Below, in pieces: positions 25,685 through 35,332 of a stretch of DNA of 64,000 nt. The notes under the pieces were generated by a model. It did not search any database. It saw nothing but the letters and a program-made list of their open reading frames with translations, and was not told where the DNA came from. How positions within the stretch are numbered: position 1 is the first letter of the stretch; every line of letters begins with the position of its first letter. A program made the position numbers and the translations under genes. Source of the DNA: Viridibacterium sp035456105 (GTDB lineage Bacteria > Pseudomonadota > Gammaproteobacteria > Burkholderiales > Rhodocyclaceae); NCBI GenBank assembly GCA_035456105.1, contig DATIDV010000010.1, positions 62,001 through 126,000 of the forward strand, read 5' to 3'.

Positions 25685-28600
25685 GAGTCGACTTCAGTCA
25701 GCAAGGTGGATTTTGCAAACACCGGTTTGGCCGGAGGCGTCCGGGCGCCTGGCAAGTTATCGGCCTCTGACTCGTCTGGAATGAGATCGTCAGTTTCGCC
25801 GTTACGACGCCGGTCTCGCGCAAGGATGGGCAGGGGGTCAACCGTCCGCCAGGCAGGTACGGATGCCATCAGTGCTGCCAGCAGGCCGACCGAGCGGCTG
25901 GCCCAGAACACGACACCGGCACTGACGGCCGTGGCCGCCATCTTGCCGGCCTGGCTTGGCGATAGATCGAACAGGCTGCCCTGATTAGTTTCCGGTGGCG
26001 TTGCCGGAATGATCTGGATGCTCATGTCTTCCTGCGCGTCTTCAGCGTGCGTGCTGCCCAAACGCTGCCAGGAGTAGAGGTTCATGCCCGCGGCATTTGT
26101 AGTGTGCAGCTCGATGCCTTCCAGATTGAAGTCGACGAAATTGCCCGTCTGGGCTGTCGCCGAAACGTCGCTGTTCGAGTGGCGTTGTGGCTCGGGTGTC
26201 GGGGTCGGCGTCACGAGCGTCGGGGCGAAATCGAAGGCTTCCGGCTCCTGCATGGACGCGGTGGGCGCCAGTACGTTCTGGGTGTCACGCGACACTGGCG
26301 ATTGGGTCGGGGCTGGCGTGGGCGCAGGTGCAGGTGACGGCGCGGGTGTCGGCGCAGGCTCGGGCAATGCTGGCTCAGGGAGGGTCGGCGAGGGCTCCGG
26401 ATCCGGCAGCGGCGCGATGATCACGGCACTCCTGATCGACAGCCTGGTCGAGCCCGTGACACTGAAAACGCCGTCGGTAGTGCTGATGGCCAGCGAGTCG
26501 TCGCCGACAAAGTCGGCCCGGCTCTGGTAGCTCAAGCTATTGACGGTTGCATTGATGTCAGCGGCCCTGCCGTGCAAAGAGAGCTTGGCACTGCCGTTGC
26601 CGCTCGCGGTGACCGTGCCGACCGTGGCGACATTGAGCGTGCCATTCGCCACCGTCAGGGTTAGCGTCAGCGGGTCGTTTTCCGGATCCGACACGCTGAT
26701 GCCCGACAGGCTCAATGGCGTGCCGATACGGCCGATGACATATGCTGCATCGGTAAGTGAGGGGCTTTCGTTGAGGTTACCGACAGTGATGGTGAAGTCG
26801 GCGCTGCTGCTCGATCCATCCGCGCTGGTCGCCACCACGGTAATGCCGTGGCTTTGCGCCGTCTCGTAGTCAAGCAAGGCGCCGTTGGCGACGCTCACGA
26901 CGCCGGTGCTGGCGTCGATGGCGAAGCGCCCGCCCGCGTCGTTGGAGAGTGAGTAGGTGACCATGTTGTTCGTCGCATCGGCGTCGGCAGCGCGGGCCGT
27001 GATCCCCACCAGACTGCCATTTGCCGAGTTTTCGGCGACGGTATTTGAGCCGGCATCGTTGTCACTGACCGGACCGACCTTGAACGCGTTGCTGTCGGTA
27101 ACGGTTATTGCGATGGCCTGCGTGTCGGACAGTGTGCCATCGGTCACTTGCACGATTACGTCATAGACATTGTTGCCGTCCGCATCGCCAGGCGCGTCGA
27201 AAGCGGGCGCGGCGTTGAATGTCAGGGCACCGGTCGTGGGGTCGATGCTGAACTTGTCTGCGTCGGCACCGCCGGAGATCGAATATGTGAGCGTGCTGTT
27301 TGCTTCGTCGTCGCTGGCCATGACCGTGGTGACGAAGGTCGTGTTCTCGGCGATTGATACGCTGGCCGTTGCGCCGCCGCCATCGCTGGTGATGACGGGC
27401 GCGCCATTGATGTGGGTGATGGTGATCTGGAAAACATCCGACACGGCTGCACCCGCGCCATCGGTGGCGGTGACGGTCACGTTGAAGACGCCTGCGTCAC
27501 CGTTGGCAGGTGTGCCCGAGAATGTGCGCGTGGCCGCGTCGAAGCTGAGCCAGGCCGGCAAGGTCGAAGTGGTGTAGCTCAGCGTGTCGCCGGCATCCAC
27601 ATCCGTGAAGGTGTTTGCGGGCAGCGTGTAGCTGAAGGCGCTGCCTTCGGTGGCGGCCTGATCGGGGATGGCATTGCCCAGCGTCGGTGCGTCATTGACG
27701 TTGGCGACGGTGATCGTGAAGTTCTGTACGGTGACGCTTGTGCCGTCGGAAACCTGCAGCACAACGCTGTGCGTGCCGACCTCGGCATTGCCGGGTGTGC
27801 CAGTCAGCGTGGCCGTACCATCACCATGATCGATGAGGGTCAGCCACGCAGGGAGCGTTGTTGCGGAGATGCTGATGACATCGCCGGGGTCTGCATCGCT
27901 GGTCACGATGCTATAGGTGTAGGCCGTCGTCTCGGTAGCGTCGGTGGTCGGCGTGCTTGTGAAGAGGGGCGCGTCGTTGCTGTTGGCCACCGTGATCCGG
28001 AAAACATCCGAAGCGCTCAGCCCCGAGCCATCGGTGGCGGTGACGGTGATGTCGATGTAGCCCACATCGGCGTCGCTTGGCGTGCCCGAGAAGGTGCGCG
28101 TGGCCGCATCGAAGCTGAGCCAGGTCGGCAGACTCGAAGTGGTGTAGCTCAGCGTGTCGCCGGCATCTACGTCGCCGAAGGTGTTGGCCGGTACGGTGAA
28201 GCTGAACAGGGCATCTTCGGTAGCGGTCCGATCGGGAATGAGGTTGGCAACAGTCGGTGCTTCATTGACGTTGACCACGGTGATCCGGAAAGCATTCGAC
28301 ACGGGTGCCCCGGCGCCATCGGTGGCGGTGACGGTGATGTCGACGTAGCCCACATCGGCGTTGGTGGGCGTACCCGAGAAGGTGCGCGTGGCCGCGTCAA
28401 AGCTGAGCCAGGTCGGCAGACTCGAAGCGGCGTAGCTCAGCGTGTCGCCGGCATCCATATCGCCGAAGGTGTTGGCCGGGACGGTGAAGCTGAACGGGGT
28501 GTCTTCGGTGGCGTCCTGATCGGCGAGGGCGTTGTCCAGCGTAGGCGCGTCATTGACGTTCGCCACGGTGATCCGGAAAACATCCGAAACGGCCGCACCC

Positions 28601-31600
28601 GAACCATCGGTGGCGGTGACGGTGATGTCGACGTAGCCCACATCGGCGTTGGTGGGCGTGCCCGAGAAGGTGCGCGTGGCCGCGTCGAAGCTGAGCCAGG
28701 TCGGCAGACTCGAAGTGGCGTAGCTCAGCGTGTCGCCGGCATCTACGTCGCCGAAAGTGTTGGCCAGGAAGGTGAAGCTGAATGGCGTGTCTTCGGTGGC
28801 GGCCTGATCGGTGAGGGCGTTGTCCAGCGTAGGTGCGTCATTGACGTTGGCCACGGTGATCCGGAAAACATCCGAAACGGCTGCTCCCGAACCATCGGTG
28901 GCCGTGACGGTGATGTCGACGTCGCCCACATCGGCGTTGGTCGGCGTGCCCGAGAAGGTGCGCGTGGCCGCGTTGAAGCTGAGCCAGGCCGGCAGACTGG
29001 AAGTGGTGTAGCTCAGCGTGTCGCCGGTATCTGCATCGGCGAAGGTGTTGGCAAGGAAGGTGAAACTGAACGGGGTACCTTCGGTGGCGGCCTGATCGGA
29101 GAGTGCGTTTTGCAGTGTCGGCGCGTCATTGACGGCCGTGATGTTGATCGTGACGTTCTTCGAGTCGCTCAGTGCGCCATTGTCAGTGACGGCAAGGGTC
29201 AGCGTGTCGGTCGCAGGCGGCGCATCGCTGTCGATTGTGTAGCGGATTGCCGTGCCGTCTGAACCTGACAGGGACTGGTTGATCTGGGCAAGCGTGCCTG
29301 TGAATCGCACCGTAGTTGACGACACATGGTTGACGCTTGCGCCGGAGCTTCCGAGAGCGACATTCAGTTCGCCACTGACGACGGACAGGGTCACTGTCAT
29401 GGTGCCCGATGCAGCATCCACGTCGGAGATCGACAGACCCGTGCCATCCAGACGCAGTGTCACCTGTTCGGTGGCCGAATAGGAGGGCTGGGCAATGGTC
29501 GCGACCGGTGCGTCGTTGACCGCCGTGATGTTGATCGTGGCGCTGTCCGACGCAGTCCGGGCGCTGCCGCTGCCGGCATTGCCATTGTCATTGACCAGCA
29601 GGCTCAGCGTGTCGGTCGCGGGCGGCGTGTTGGAGTTGATGATGTAGTTCAGTGTTGCACCGCCTGCGCCCGCCAGCAGGTTGTTGATCTGGGTGAGCGT
29701 GCCGGTCAGGGTGATGGTATTGGTGCCCGAGCCCGCAACACCGGCACCCGACGATCCCGCGGTCACATTGAGGATGCCGCTGACGACGGACAGCGTGGCG
29801 GTCATGCTGGCGGCACCGGCATCCACATCGGTGATCGACAGGCCGGTGCCGGCCAGCGTCAGTGTGGTCTGTTCGGTGGCGTCATAGGTCGTCGGCGTGA
29901 TCGTGGCGACAGGTGCGTCGTTGACGGTGCTGACGGTTATCGTGAGGTTGTCACTGTCCTGCAGGGCTCCGCCGATGTCCTGGTCATCGGTGATGATCGA
30001 CAGGATTGCCGTGCCGTTGAAATTGGCGGTGGGGGCGAACACGAGGCCGTTCAGGGCGGCATTGATGGCAGCCTGCGTGCCGGTGAACACCATGCTGGCG
30101 TCACCCGTGCCGTTGCCGCTGATGAAGGACAGTCCTGCGATTCCGTTTAGACTCAGTGCGCCGTTGGTGACGGACAGCGTGACCTTGAGTAGCGATGCTT
30201 CGTTGGCGACGTCCGATACGGTGATGGCATTGCTGCCGCTGAACCTCAGGGTGCTGTCTTCGGCGACGCTCTGCGGGCCGGGCAGGCTGTTGACCGGGGC
30301 GTCGTTGACCGCAGTGATGTCGAAGGAAAAGGTCTTGGGCGAACTGTCGAAGCTGCCCACGATGTCCTGCACGGAGAAGGTGAAGCCACCGTTGTTGATG
30401 CCGTTGGCGTTGGCACCAGGGGTGAAGACCAGCTTGCTGATGTCAGTGGCTGATACGACCTGCCCTGCGCTGACGGCCACCCCATTCAGACGCAAGCTGC
30501 CCTGGCCGTACAGCGAGTCGATACGCACTGCGGTGAAGGCGTGACCATCGCTGTCGTCATAGCCGAAGTCGGCAGCCTGGACTGTGTAGGGTGTGTCCTC
30601 GTTGATGGTCCTGGTGATGTCCGTCCCGGTGGGGGCCGAGTTGTCGCCCACCGTGACGTTCACCGTCGCCGAGGCGCTGCCGCCGCTGCCGTCACTGATC
30701 GTGTACGTAAAGCTGAAAGTGCCGGAGAAGGCGGCGTCGGGGGTGACCGTGAAGCTCTGCCCGTCGGCGGCCAGGCTCACCATGGCATTACCGACGTTGA
30801 TGGCCGCACCGCCGGCGGTGATCGCACTGCCATTGATCTCGGTGACGCTAAGCGCATTGCCCTCGACATCGCTATCGTTGGCCAGCATGTTGACCACCAC
30901 CGGTGTATTGCTGCTGGTGAACACGCCGTCGTCGACGGCGACCGGCGCGTCATCGACGGCCGTCACGCTGATGGTGCGTGTGGCCACGCTGCTGTTCGCG
31001 CTGCCGTCATTAACGCTGAAACTCACCGTGCGCGTCGCCGTGCTCGGGTTGTCCGAGGTGTTGAAGTAGGTGATGCTGCGCAAGGCGGCCTGGTAGTTGG
31101 CGACTGTGGCGCTGCCGCTCAGTGTCAGCGTGCCCGTGCCTGCATTCCAGGTTCCGGAAATGCCGTTCTGGTTGGTGAAGGCCAGTACGTCCTGATCGCT
31201 GGCGCCAGTGATCTGCACGGTTGCGCCGACAAGGTTGGCGTTGTCTGCATCGCTGATGGTCAGACCGGTGTCGATCGCTGTGGCTGCCGCGTTTTCCGTA
31301 TATGACAACGTTGTGCCGGTGGTGCTCACCACCGGCGCGTCGTTGACCGCAGTCAGGTTGATATTGCGCGTGACGGTATTGCTGTTGAGCCCCCCATCAT
31401 TGACCCAGAAGGACACCGTGCGTGGCGTGGTGACCGGGTTGTCGCTGGTGTTCTGATAGGTGACCGAGCGTAGCGCGGTCTGATAGTAGGCAAGGCTGAC
31501 CAGGCCGGACGAACCCGTGAGGGTGAGGGTGCCTGCAGCGGCATTCCAATAGCCGGTAATGCCGTTCTGGTCGGTGAACGCCAACACGTCCTGGCCGTTC

Positions 31601-34600
31601 TGGTAATTGCTGATCTGAAACATCGCGCTGACGAGGGTGGCACTGTCGATATCGCTGATCGTCAGGTCTGGGTCGATCGGCGTGGCGGCACAGTTTTCCG
31701 TATAGGCAAGCGCCGGACCGGTGCTGGTGATGACGGGAGGGTCGTTGACTGCGTTGACGGTGATGGCGACTGTACTCGTCGCGCTCAAACCGCCACCGAT
31801 GCCGGTGTTGCCCAGATCGTTGGTGACGATGGTGAGCGTGTCTGCGCCGACGTAGTCAGTCGAGGGCAGATATTTCAGACCGGCGAGTGCAGCCTGGATA
31901 TTGGCAAGCGTGCCGGTGAACATCATCGACGCATCGGCCGTGCCGTCGCCCGTGGTAAAGCTCAAGCCAGAAATGCCGGACAAGGTCAGCGCGCCATGCA
32001 ACACGGAGAGTGTGACCGACACGGCGCCGTTGCCCGCATCGACGTCGCTGATAGAAATCTGGTTGCCGCCGCTGAAGATGAGGGCCGTGTCTTCGTTGGT
32101 CGCTTGCGCCGCAGGTACCGTGTTGACCGGCGCGTCATTGACGGCATGGACGGTAATGGCGACCGTATCAGCGTCCTGCAGCGCGCTGCCGCCAGTATTG
32201 CCCAGGTCATTGGTCGTGAGCGAGAGCATCGCGCTGCCATTGAAGTTGGTCGTCGGATTGAAGGTCAGCGTGGCGAGTGCGGCGTTGATGTTCGCCACCG
32301 AGCCGGTGAAGACCATGTTGGCGCTGGCCGTGCCACTGCCGGTGGTGAACGTGAGCCCGGTGGTGCCGGCCAGCGTGAGGGTGCCGTTGGTGACGGACAG
32401 GGTGACTTGCACGTTGCTGCTGCCGGCATCGATGTCGGCGATCTGGATCTGGTTGCCCTTTGCGCTGCTGAAGACCAGGGCCGTGTCTTCGTTGGTCGCT
32501 TGCGCCGCGGGTACCGTGTTGACCGGCGCGTCGTTGACGGCGTTGACGGTAATGGTGACCGTATCAGCGTCCTGCAGCGCGCCGCCGCCGGTATTGCCCA
32601 GGTCATTGGTCGTGAGCGAGAGCATCGCGCTGCCATTGAAGTTGGCCGTCGGATTGAAGGTCAGCGTGGCCAGTGCGGCGTTGATGTTGCTCACCGAGCC
32701 GGTGAAGACCATGTTGGCGCTAGCCGTGCCACTGCCGGTGGTGAAAGTGAGCCCGGTAGTGCCGGCCAGAGTGAGGGTGCCGTTGGTGACGGACAGGGTG
32801 ACTTGCACGTTGCTGTTGCCGGCATCGACATCGGCGATCTGGATCTGGTTGCCCTTGGCGCTGCTGAAGACCAGGGCCGTGTCTTCGTTGGTCGCTTGCG
32901 CCGCGGGTACCGTGTTGACCGGCGCGTCATTGACGGCGCTGACGGTGACCGTGGTGTCGTGATTGCCGCTCGACCCGCCATCGCCATCGGTGAGCACGAA
33001 GCGCACGGTGCGGCTGCCGGTGGTCGGGGTATTGGTGTCGGTGTCCTGGAAAGTGATGTTGCGGATCAGTGCCTGGGCGGCGAGGGGCGTGCTGCTGGCG
33101 TTGAAGGTGATCACCAGGCTGGCGCCATTGCTGCCGCCGGTGAAGGAGCCGATGGTGATGCCGCCGTAGGTGACATTGCTGCCCGAGACGCCGATCTGTC
33201 CCGCGCCAGTACCCTGGTTGCGGATGGCCAGCACGTCCTCCGCACTGTCACTGCCGACGGGGAAGGAAACGGTCAGGGTACCGCCGTTGAAGTCGGTCGA
33301 GTCCACATCGCTGATCGAGGCATTGGCCCCCTGTTCGATGACGACCGCGCCATCGCCCTCGGCGTAGGCGAGCGAATCGCCGGCCAGATTGGCGATGACC
33401 GGCGCATCGTTGACGGCGGTGACGTTGATGCTGCGCGTGTTGCTACCTGTCTTGCTGCCGTCATTGACCGTGAAAGTCACGATACGTGCCGAGGTGTTCG
33501 GATTTTCCGAGCTGTTCCGGTAGGTGACGCTGCTTAGCGCAGTCTGATAGTTGGCGACCGTGGTCGTGCCGGAGAGGGTGAGCGTGCCAGTGGCCGCATC
33601 CCACGAACCGGTGATGCCGTTCTGGTTGGTGAAGGCCAGCACGTCCTGGCCGTTCTGGTATTTGTCAGTGATCTGGATGGTGGCGCCACTGAGGTTGGTG
33701 CTGTCGGCGTCGGTGACCGTCAGTTTATTGTCGATGACGGTCGCCGCCGCGTTCTCCGTGTAGCCGAGGGCGCCATTGCTGACGCTGATGACTGGCGCGA
33801 CCGGCGCAGCCTTGAGCGCCACACCGATCGCTGCGTATTCCGCCGAGGCGTTTACGCGGGACCAGGTCATCGCGGTTGAGCTTCCTGAAGCAATCTCGTA
33901 GCTGCTGGCGCCGGTAGGGTCGGCACTGCCGCTCGCCACGGACTGGCTCCACAGCGTGGTCTGACCCGCGCCGACGGCTGGAATGCTGCTCTGTTGGCGA
34001 GTGGCAAAAACATCTATGACCATGTCGCCAGCGCTGCTCGACACTGCCATGTTTGAGTCGGAGGCGGTTTCCGTAGCGACCGTGCCGAAGGTCGAGGTCT
34101 GGCGCACGCCGTAGAAATTGGTGGCACCGGCGACAAACTCGTGGTTGCTGCCACTGTGCGACACGACGATATTGGCCGTGCCTACGCTCGGGTTGAGCAG
34201 GTACCAGACCTCGGCGGTCACCGCGCCGCCGGAGACGACGCTGCGCAGCAGGCTCATGGCCTGGCCGTTATAAGTCACCCCGTCGGAGGGGGCGTTGTCG
34301 CGCGAGGCGACGGTGACGATCAGGATGCCATCGTCGCCTGCCGCAACCGTGTGCGACCAGCTCAGCGAGGGACTACCTGCCGTGTCGGTCTTGGCTGAGC
34401 TGCTGTTCCCGACGGTGACGGCCAGCGTGCCAGCCCATTCGGCTTGAACATTGGCGCTCACGGCAAGGCTGGATTCGATGATGCCCGTGCGGTATTCCAG
34501 ATCCCAGTCACCGCCGATGGCGCGATTGCCGGTCAGGTCATCGCTGGCGGCGACGTCGGCGCCACTCAGGGTGGCAATGTCGTTGGCGAGTGCGCGTCCG

Positions 34601-35298
34601 GCCGCGGTGCTGGCCAGATCACAGCCGTAGAGCAGGATGTCGGCGTCATCAGTGAGTGCGTTGCGCCACGATGCAATGGAGTCGGCATACAGCGCCATCG
34701 TTTGCTCGTTGAGCCAGGCGACGCCGATCTGCAGCGTGCCGGCGCTGCCGTGCGTGATCAGGTGGATCGCGCTGATGTCCTGCTTGCCGACGAGGGCGTT
34801 GGTGATCTGCGCGATGCCGTCGACCGAGCCGTCCAGCCGCACGATTTCAGCGTCAGGATTGTTCTGGAGTACGCCGCGAATGAGTTCATGCTGATCCTCG
34901 ACGGCGCTATCGACAAAGACGATTTCGTGAGTGCGTTGTGCGACTACTTCTCCCGCCGCGGTGGACGCGACGTCTTTGCTGTCAGCGTAGGGATCGGTGT
35001 AGGGATAGGAGTAGGGATTGACGCGGGTGTCGCCCTGCTGTTCATGCGTGGTGACCGCAGGCGTCGCGGCAGGTGTTACATCCAGCGAGTCGGCATCGTT
35101 GTGGATGACACGCACTTCGGCCGAGCCGTCGCCGATGCCCGGCGCGAGGTCGGCCGAGAACAGGATGCGTGCTTCGATTTCTTCGCAGATCGCGCGACGC
35201 GGGGCGGCGAGCTTGTCCACGGCGCGCGCAGACGCATTCCCACGCTTGCCGCGTGAGAAAAAGCGTCTGAGCCTTGCGCCGAGATCGGCATGCCCCAT
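25681..35298 (-). CDS. Giant 3205-residue DUF4347 / cadherin-like repeat envelope protein
   Basis: No standard signal peptide. Residues 40-53 (EIEARILFSADLAP) resemble the LEPR-XLL sorting motif of large exported repeat proteins. DUF4347 spans about 124-285 and contains His183 (HLITHG) and Cys226 (LLYGCDLA). A beta-rich domain (about 290-500) is followed by roughly twenty cadherin-like or Ig-like units (about 500-2940), most joined by VNDAPV-type linkers rich in Asp, consistent with calcium binding. Two near-identical 132-residue units occupy 794-1058, and six dystroglycan-type units lie at about 2058-2632. A Pro/Ala-rich spacer (about 2960-3010), one hydrophobic segment (about 3118-3147) and a charged tail of about 58 residues, beginning PAWRTVDPLPIL, end it. 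Likely a surface or periplasm-spanning adhesin anchored by its C-terminus. Codon phase and composition are uniform, and no frameshift is visible. Confidence 0.9.
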   Translation of the reverse strand: MGHADLGARLRRFFSRGKRGNASARAVDKLAAPRRAICEEIEARILFSADLAPGIGDGSAEVRVIHNDADSLDVTPAATPAVTTHEQQGDTRVNPYSYPYTDPYADSKDVASTAAGEVVAQRTHEIVFVDSAVEDQHELIRGVLQNNPDAEIVRLDGSVDGIAQITNALVGKQDISAIHLITHGSAGTLQIGVAWLNEQTMALYADSIASWRNALTDDADILLYGCDLASTAAGRALANDIATLSGADVAASDDLTGNRAIGGDWDLEYRTGIIESSLAVSANVQAEWAGTLAVTVGNSSSAKTDTAGSPSLSWSHTVAAGDDGILIVTVASRDNAPSDGVTYNGQAMSLLRSVVSGGAVTAEVWYLLNPSVGTANIVVSHSGSNHEFVAGATNFYGVRQTSTFGTVATETASDSNMAVSSSAGDMVIDVFATRQQSSIPAVGAGQTTLWSQSVASGSADPTGASSYEIASGSSTAMTWSRVNASAEYAAIGVALKAAPVAPVISVSNGALGYTENAAATVIDNKLTVTDADSTNLSGATIQITDKYQNGQDVLAFTNQNGITGSWDAATGTLTLSGTTTVANYQTALSSVTYRNSSENPNTSARIVTFTVNDGSKTGSNTRSINVTAVNDAPVIANLAGDSLAYAEGDGAVVIEQGANASISDVDSTDFNGGTLTVSFPVGSDSAEDVLAIRNQGTGAGQIGVSGSNVTYGGITIGSFTGGSNGASLVITFNASSTPLAAQALIRNITFQDTDTNTPTTGSRTVRFVLTDGDGGSSGNHDTTVTVSAVNDAPVNTVPAAQATNEDTALVFSSAKGNQIQIADVDAGNSNVQVTLSVTNGTLTLAGTTGLTFTTGSGTASANMVFTGSVSNINAALATLTFNPTANFNGSAMLSLTTNDLGNTGGGALQDADTVTITVNAVNDAPVNTVPAAQATNEDTALVFSSAKGNQIQIADIDAGSSNVQVTLSVTNGTLTLAGTTGLTFTTGSGTASANMVFTGSVANINAALATLTFNPTTNFNGSAMLSLTTNDLGNTGGSALQDADTVAITVHAVNDAPVNTVPAAQATNEDTALIFSGGNQISISDVDAGNGAVSVTLSVLHGALTLSGISGLSFTTGDGTADASMMFTGTLANIQAALAGLKYLPSTDYVGADTLTIVTNDLGNTGIGGGLSATSTVAITVNAVNDPPVITSTGPALAYTENCAATPIDPDLTISDIDSATLVSAMFQISNYQNGQDVLAFTDQNGITGYWNAAAGTLTLTGSSGLVSLAYYQTALRSVTYQNTSDNPVTTPRTVSFWVNDGGLNSNTVTRNINLTAVNDAPVVSTTGTTLSYTENAAATAIDTGLTISDADNANLVGATVQITGASDQDVLAFTNQNGISGTWNAGTGTLTLSGSATVANYQAALRSITYFNTSDNPSTATRTVSFSVNDGSANSSVATRTISVTAVDDAPVAVDDGVFTSSNTPVVVNMLANDSDVEGNALSVTEINGSAITAGGAAINVGNAMVSLAADGQSFTVTPDAAFSGTFSFTYTISDGSGGSASATVNVTVGDNSAPTGTDITRTINEDTPYTVQAADFGYDDSDGHAFTAVRIDSLYGQGSLRLNGVAVSAGQVVSATDISKLVFTPGANANGINNGGFTFSVQDIVGSFDSSPKTFSFDITAVNDAPVNSLPGPQSVAEDSTLRFSGSNAITVSDVANEASLLKVTLSVTNGALSLNGIAGLSFISGNGTGDASMVFTGTQAAINAALNGLVFAPTANFNGTAILSIITDDQDIGGALQDSDNLTITVSTVNDAPVATITPTTYDATEQTTLTLAGTGLSITDVDAGAASMTATLSVVSGILNVTAGSSGAGVAGSGTNTITLTGTLTQINNLLAGAGGATLNYIINSNTPPATDTLSLLVNDNGNAGSGSARTASDSATINITAVNDAPVATIAQPSYSATEQVTLRLDGTGLSISDVDAASGTMTVTLSVVSGELNVALGSSGASVNHVSSTTVRFTGTLAQINQSLSGSDGTAIRYTIDSDAPPATDTLTLAVTDNGALSDSKNVTINITAVNDAPTLQNALSDQAATEGTPFSFTFLANTFADADTGDTLSYTTSSLPAWLSFNAATRTFSGTPTNADVGDVDITVTATDGSGAAVSDVFRITVANVNDAPTLDNALTDQAATEDTPFSFTFLANTFGDVDAGDTLSYATSSLPTWLSFDAATRTFSGTPTNADVGYVDITVTATDGSGAAVSDVFRITVANVNDAPTLDNALADQDATEDTPFSFTVPANTFGDMDAGDTLSYAASSLPTWLSFDAATRTFSGTPTNADVGYVDITVTATDGAGAPVSNAFRITVVNVNEAPTVANLIPDRTATEDALFSFTVPANTFGDVDAGDTLSYTTSSLPTWLSFDAATRTFSGTPSDADVGYIDITVTATDGSGLSASDVFRITVANSNDAPLFTSTPTTDATETTAYTYSIVTSDADPGDVISISATTLPAWLTLIDHGDGTATLTGTPGNAEVGTHSVVLQVSDGTSVTVQNFTITVANVNDAPTLGNAIPDQAATEGSAFSYTLPANTFTDVDAGDTLSYTTSTLPAWLSFDAATRTFSGTPANGDAGVFNVTVTATDGAGAAVSDVFQITITHINGAPVITSDGGGATASVSIAENTTFVTTVMASDDEANSTLTYSISGGADADKFSIDPTTGALTFNAAPAFDAPGDADGNNVYDVIVQVTDGTLSDTQAIAITVTDSNAFKVGPVSDNDAGSNTVAENSANGSLVGITARAADADATNNMVTYSLSNDAGGRFAIDASTGVVSVANGALLDYETAQSHGITVVATSADGSSSSADFTITVGNLNESPSLTDAAYVIGRIGTPLSLSGISVSDPENDPLTLTLTVANGTLNVATVGTVTASGNGSAKLSLHGRAADINATVNSLSYQSRADFVGDDSLAISTTDGVFSVTGSTRLSIRSAVIIAPLPDPEPSPTLPEPALPEPAPTPAPSPAPAPTPAPTQSPVSRDTQNVLAPTASMQEPEAFDFAPTLVTPTPTPEPQRHSNSDVSATAQTGNFVDFNLEGIELHTTNAAGMNLYSWQRLGSTHAEDAQEDMSIQIIPATPPETNQGSLFDLSPSQAGKMAATAVSAGVVFWASRSVGLLAALMASVPAWRTVDPLPILARDRRRNGETDDLIPDESEADNLPGARTPPAKPVFAKSTLLTEVDS
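27403..29124 (-). repeat. Tandem 96-residue cadherin-like units in the giant gene
   Basis: Six units begin at 27403, 27691, 27973, 28261, 28549 and 28837 (plus-strand coordinates). Spacing is exactly 288 bp except 282 bp between the second and third. Each encodes a dystroglycan-type cadherin-like domain with FSFTFLANTF, LPTWLSFDAATRTFSGTP and ITVTATDGSG segments. The four from 27973 to 29124 are the most alike at DNA level. Confidence 0.9.
32125..32916 (-). repeat. Two near-identical 396-bp tandem units in the giant gene
   Basis: Units at 32125-32520 and 32521-32916 each encode 132 residues beginning near NTVPAAQATNEDTALVFSS. By eye they differ at only a few percent of positions; a third, more diverged relative precedes at about 31740-32124. 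This is a recent in-frame duplication. Confidence 0.88.
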
Positions 35299-35332
35299 CG
35301 CGTTTCCTTAACAGTTGAAATGCATGGATGAA

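Noticed and set aside
27403..29124. CRISPR array
   Set aside because: The regular spacing comes from in-frame protein repeats of 288 bp, not short repeats with unique spacers.
27412..29262. 616-codon plus-strand open frame opposite the giant gene
   Set aside because: It is a shadow of the GC-rich tandem repeats; its sequence repeats with the same 96-codon period and has no family features or ribosome-binding site.
31996..33537. 513-codon plus-strand open frame opposite the giant gene
   Set aside because: It mirrors the 396-bp units and is explained by codon bias on the real strand.
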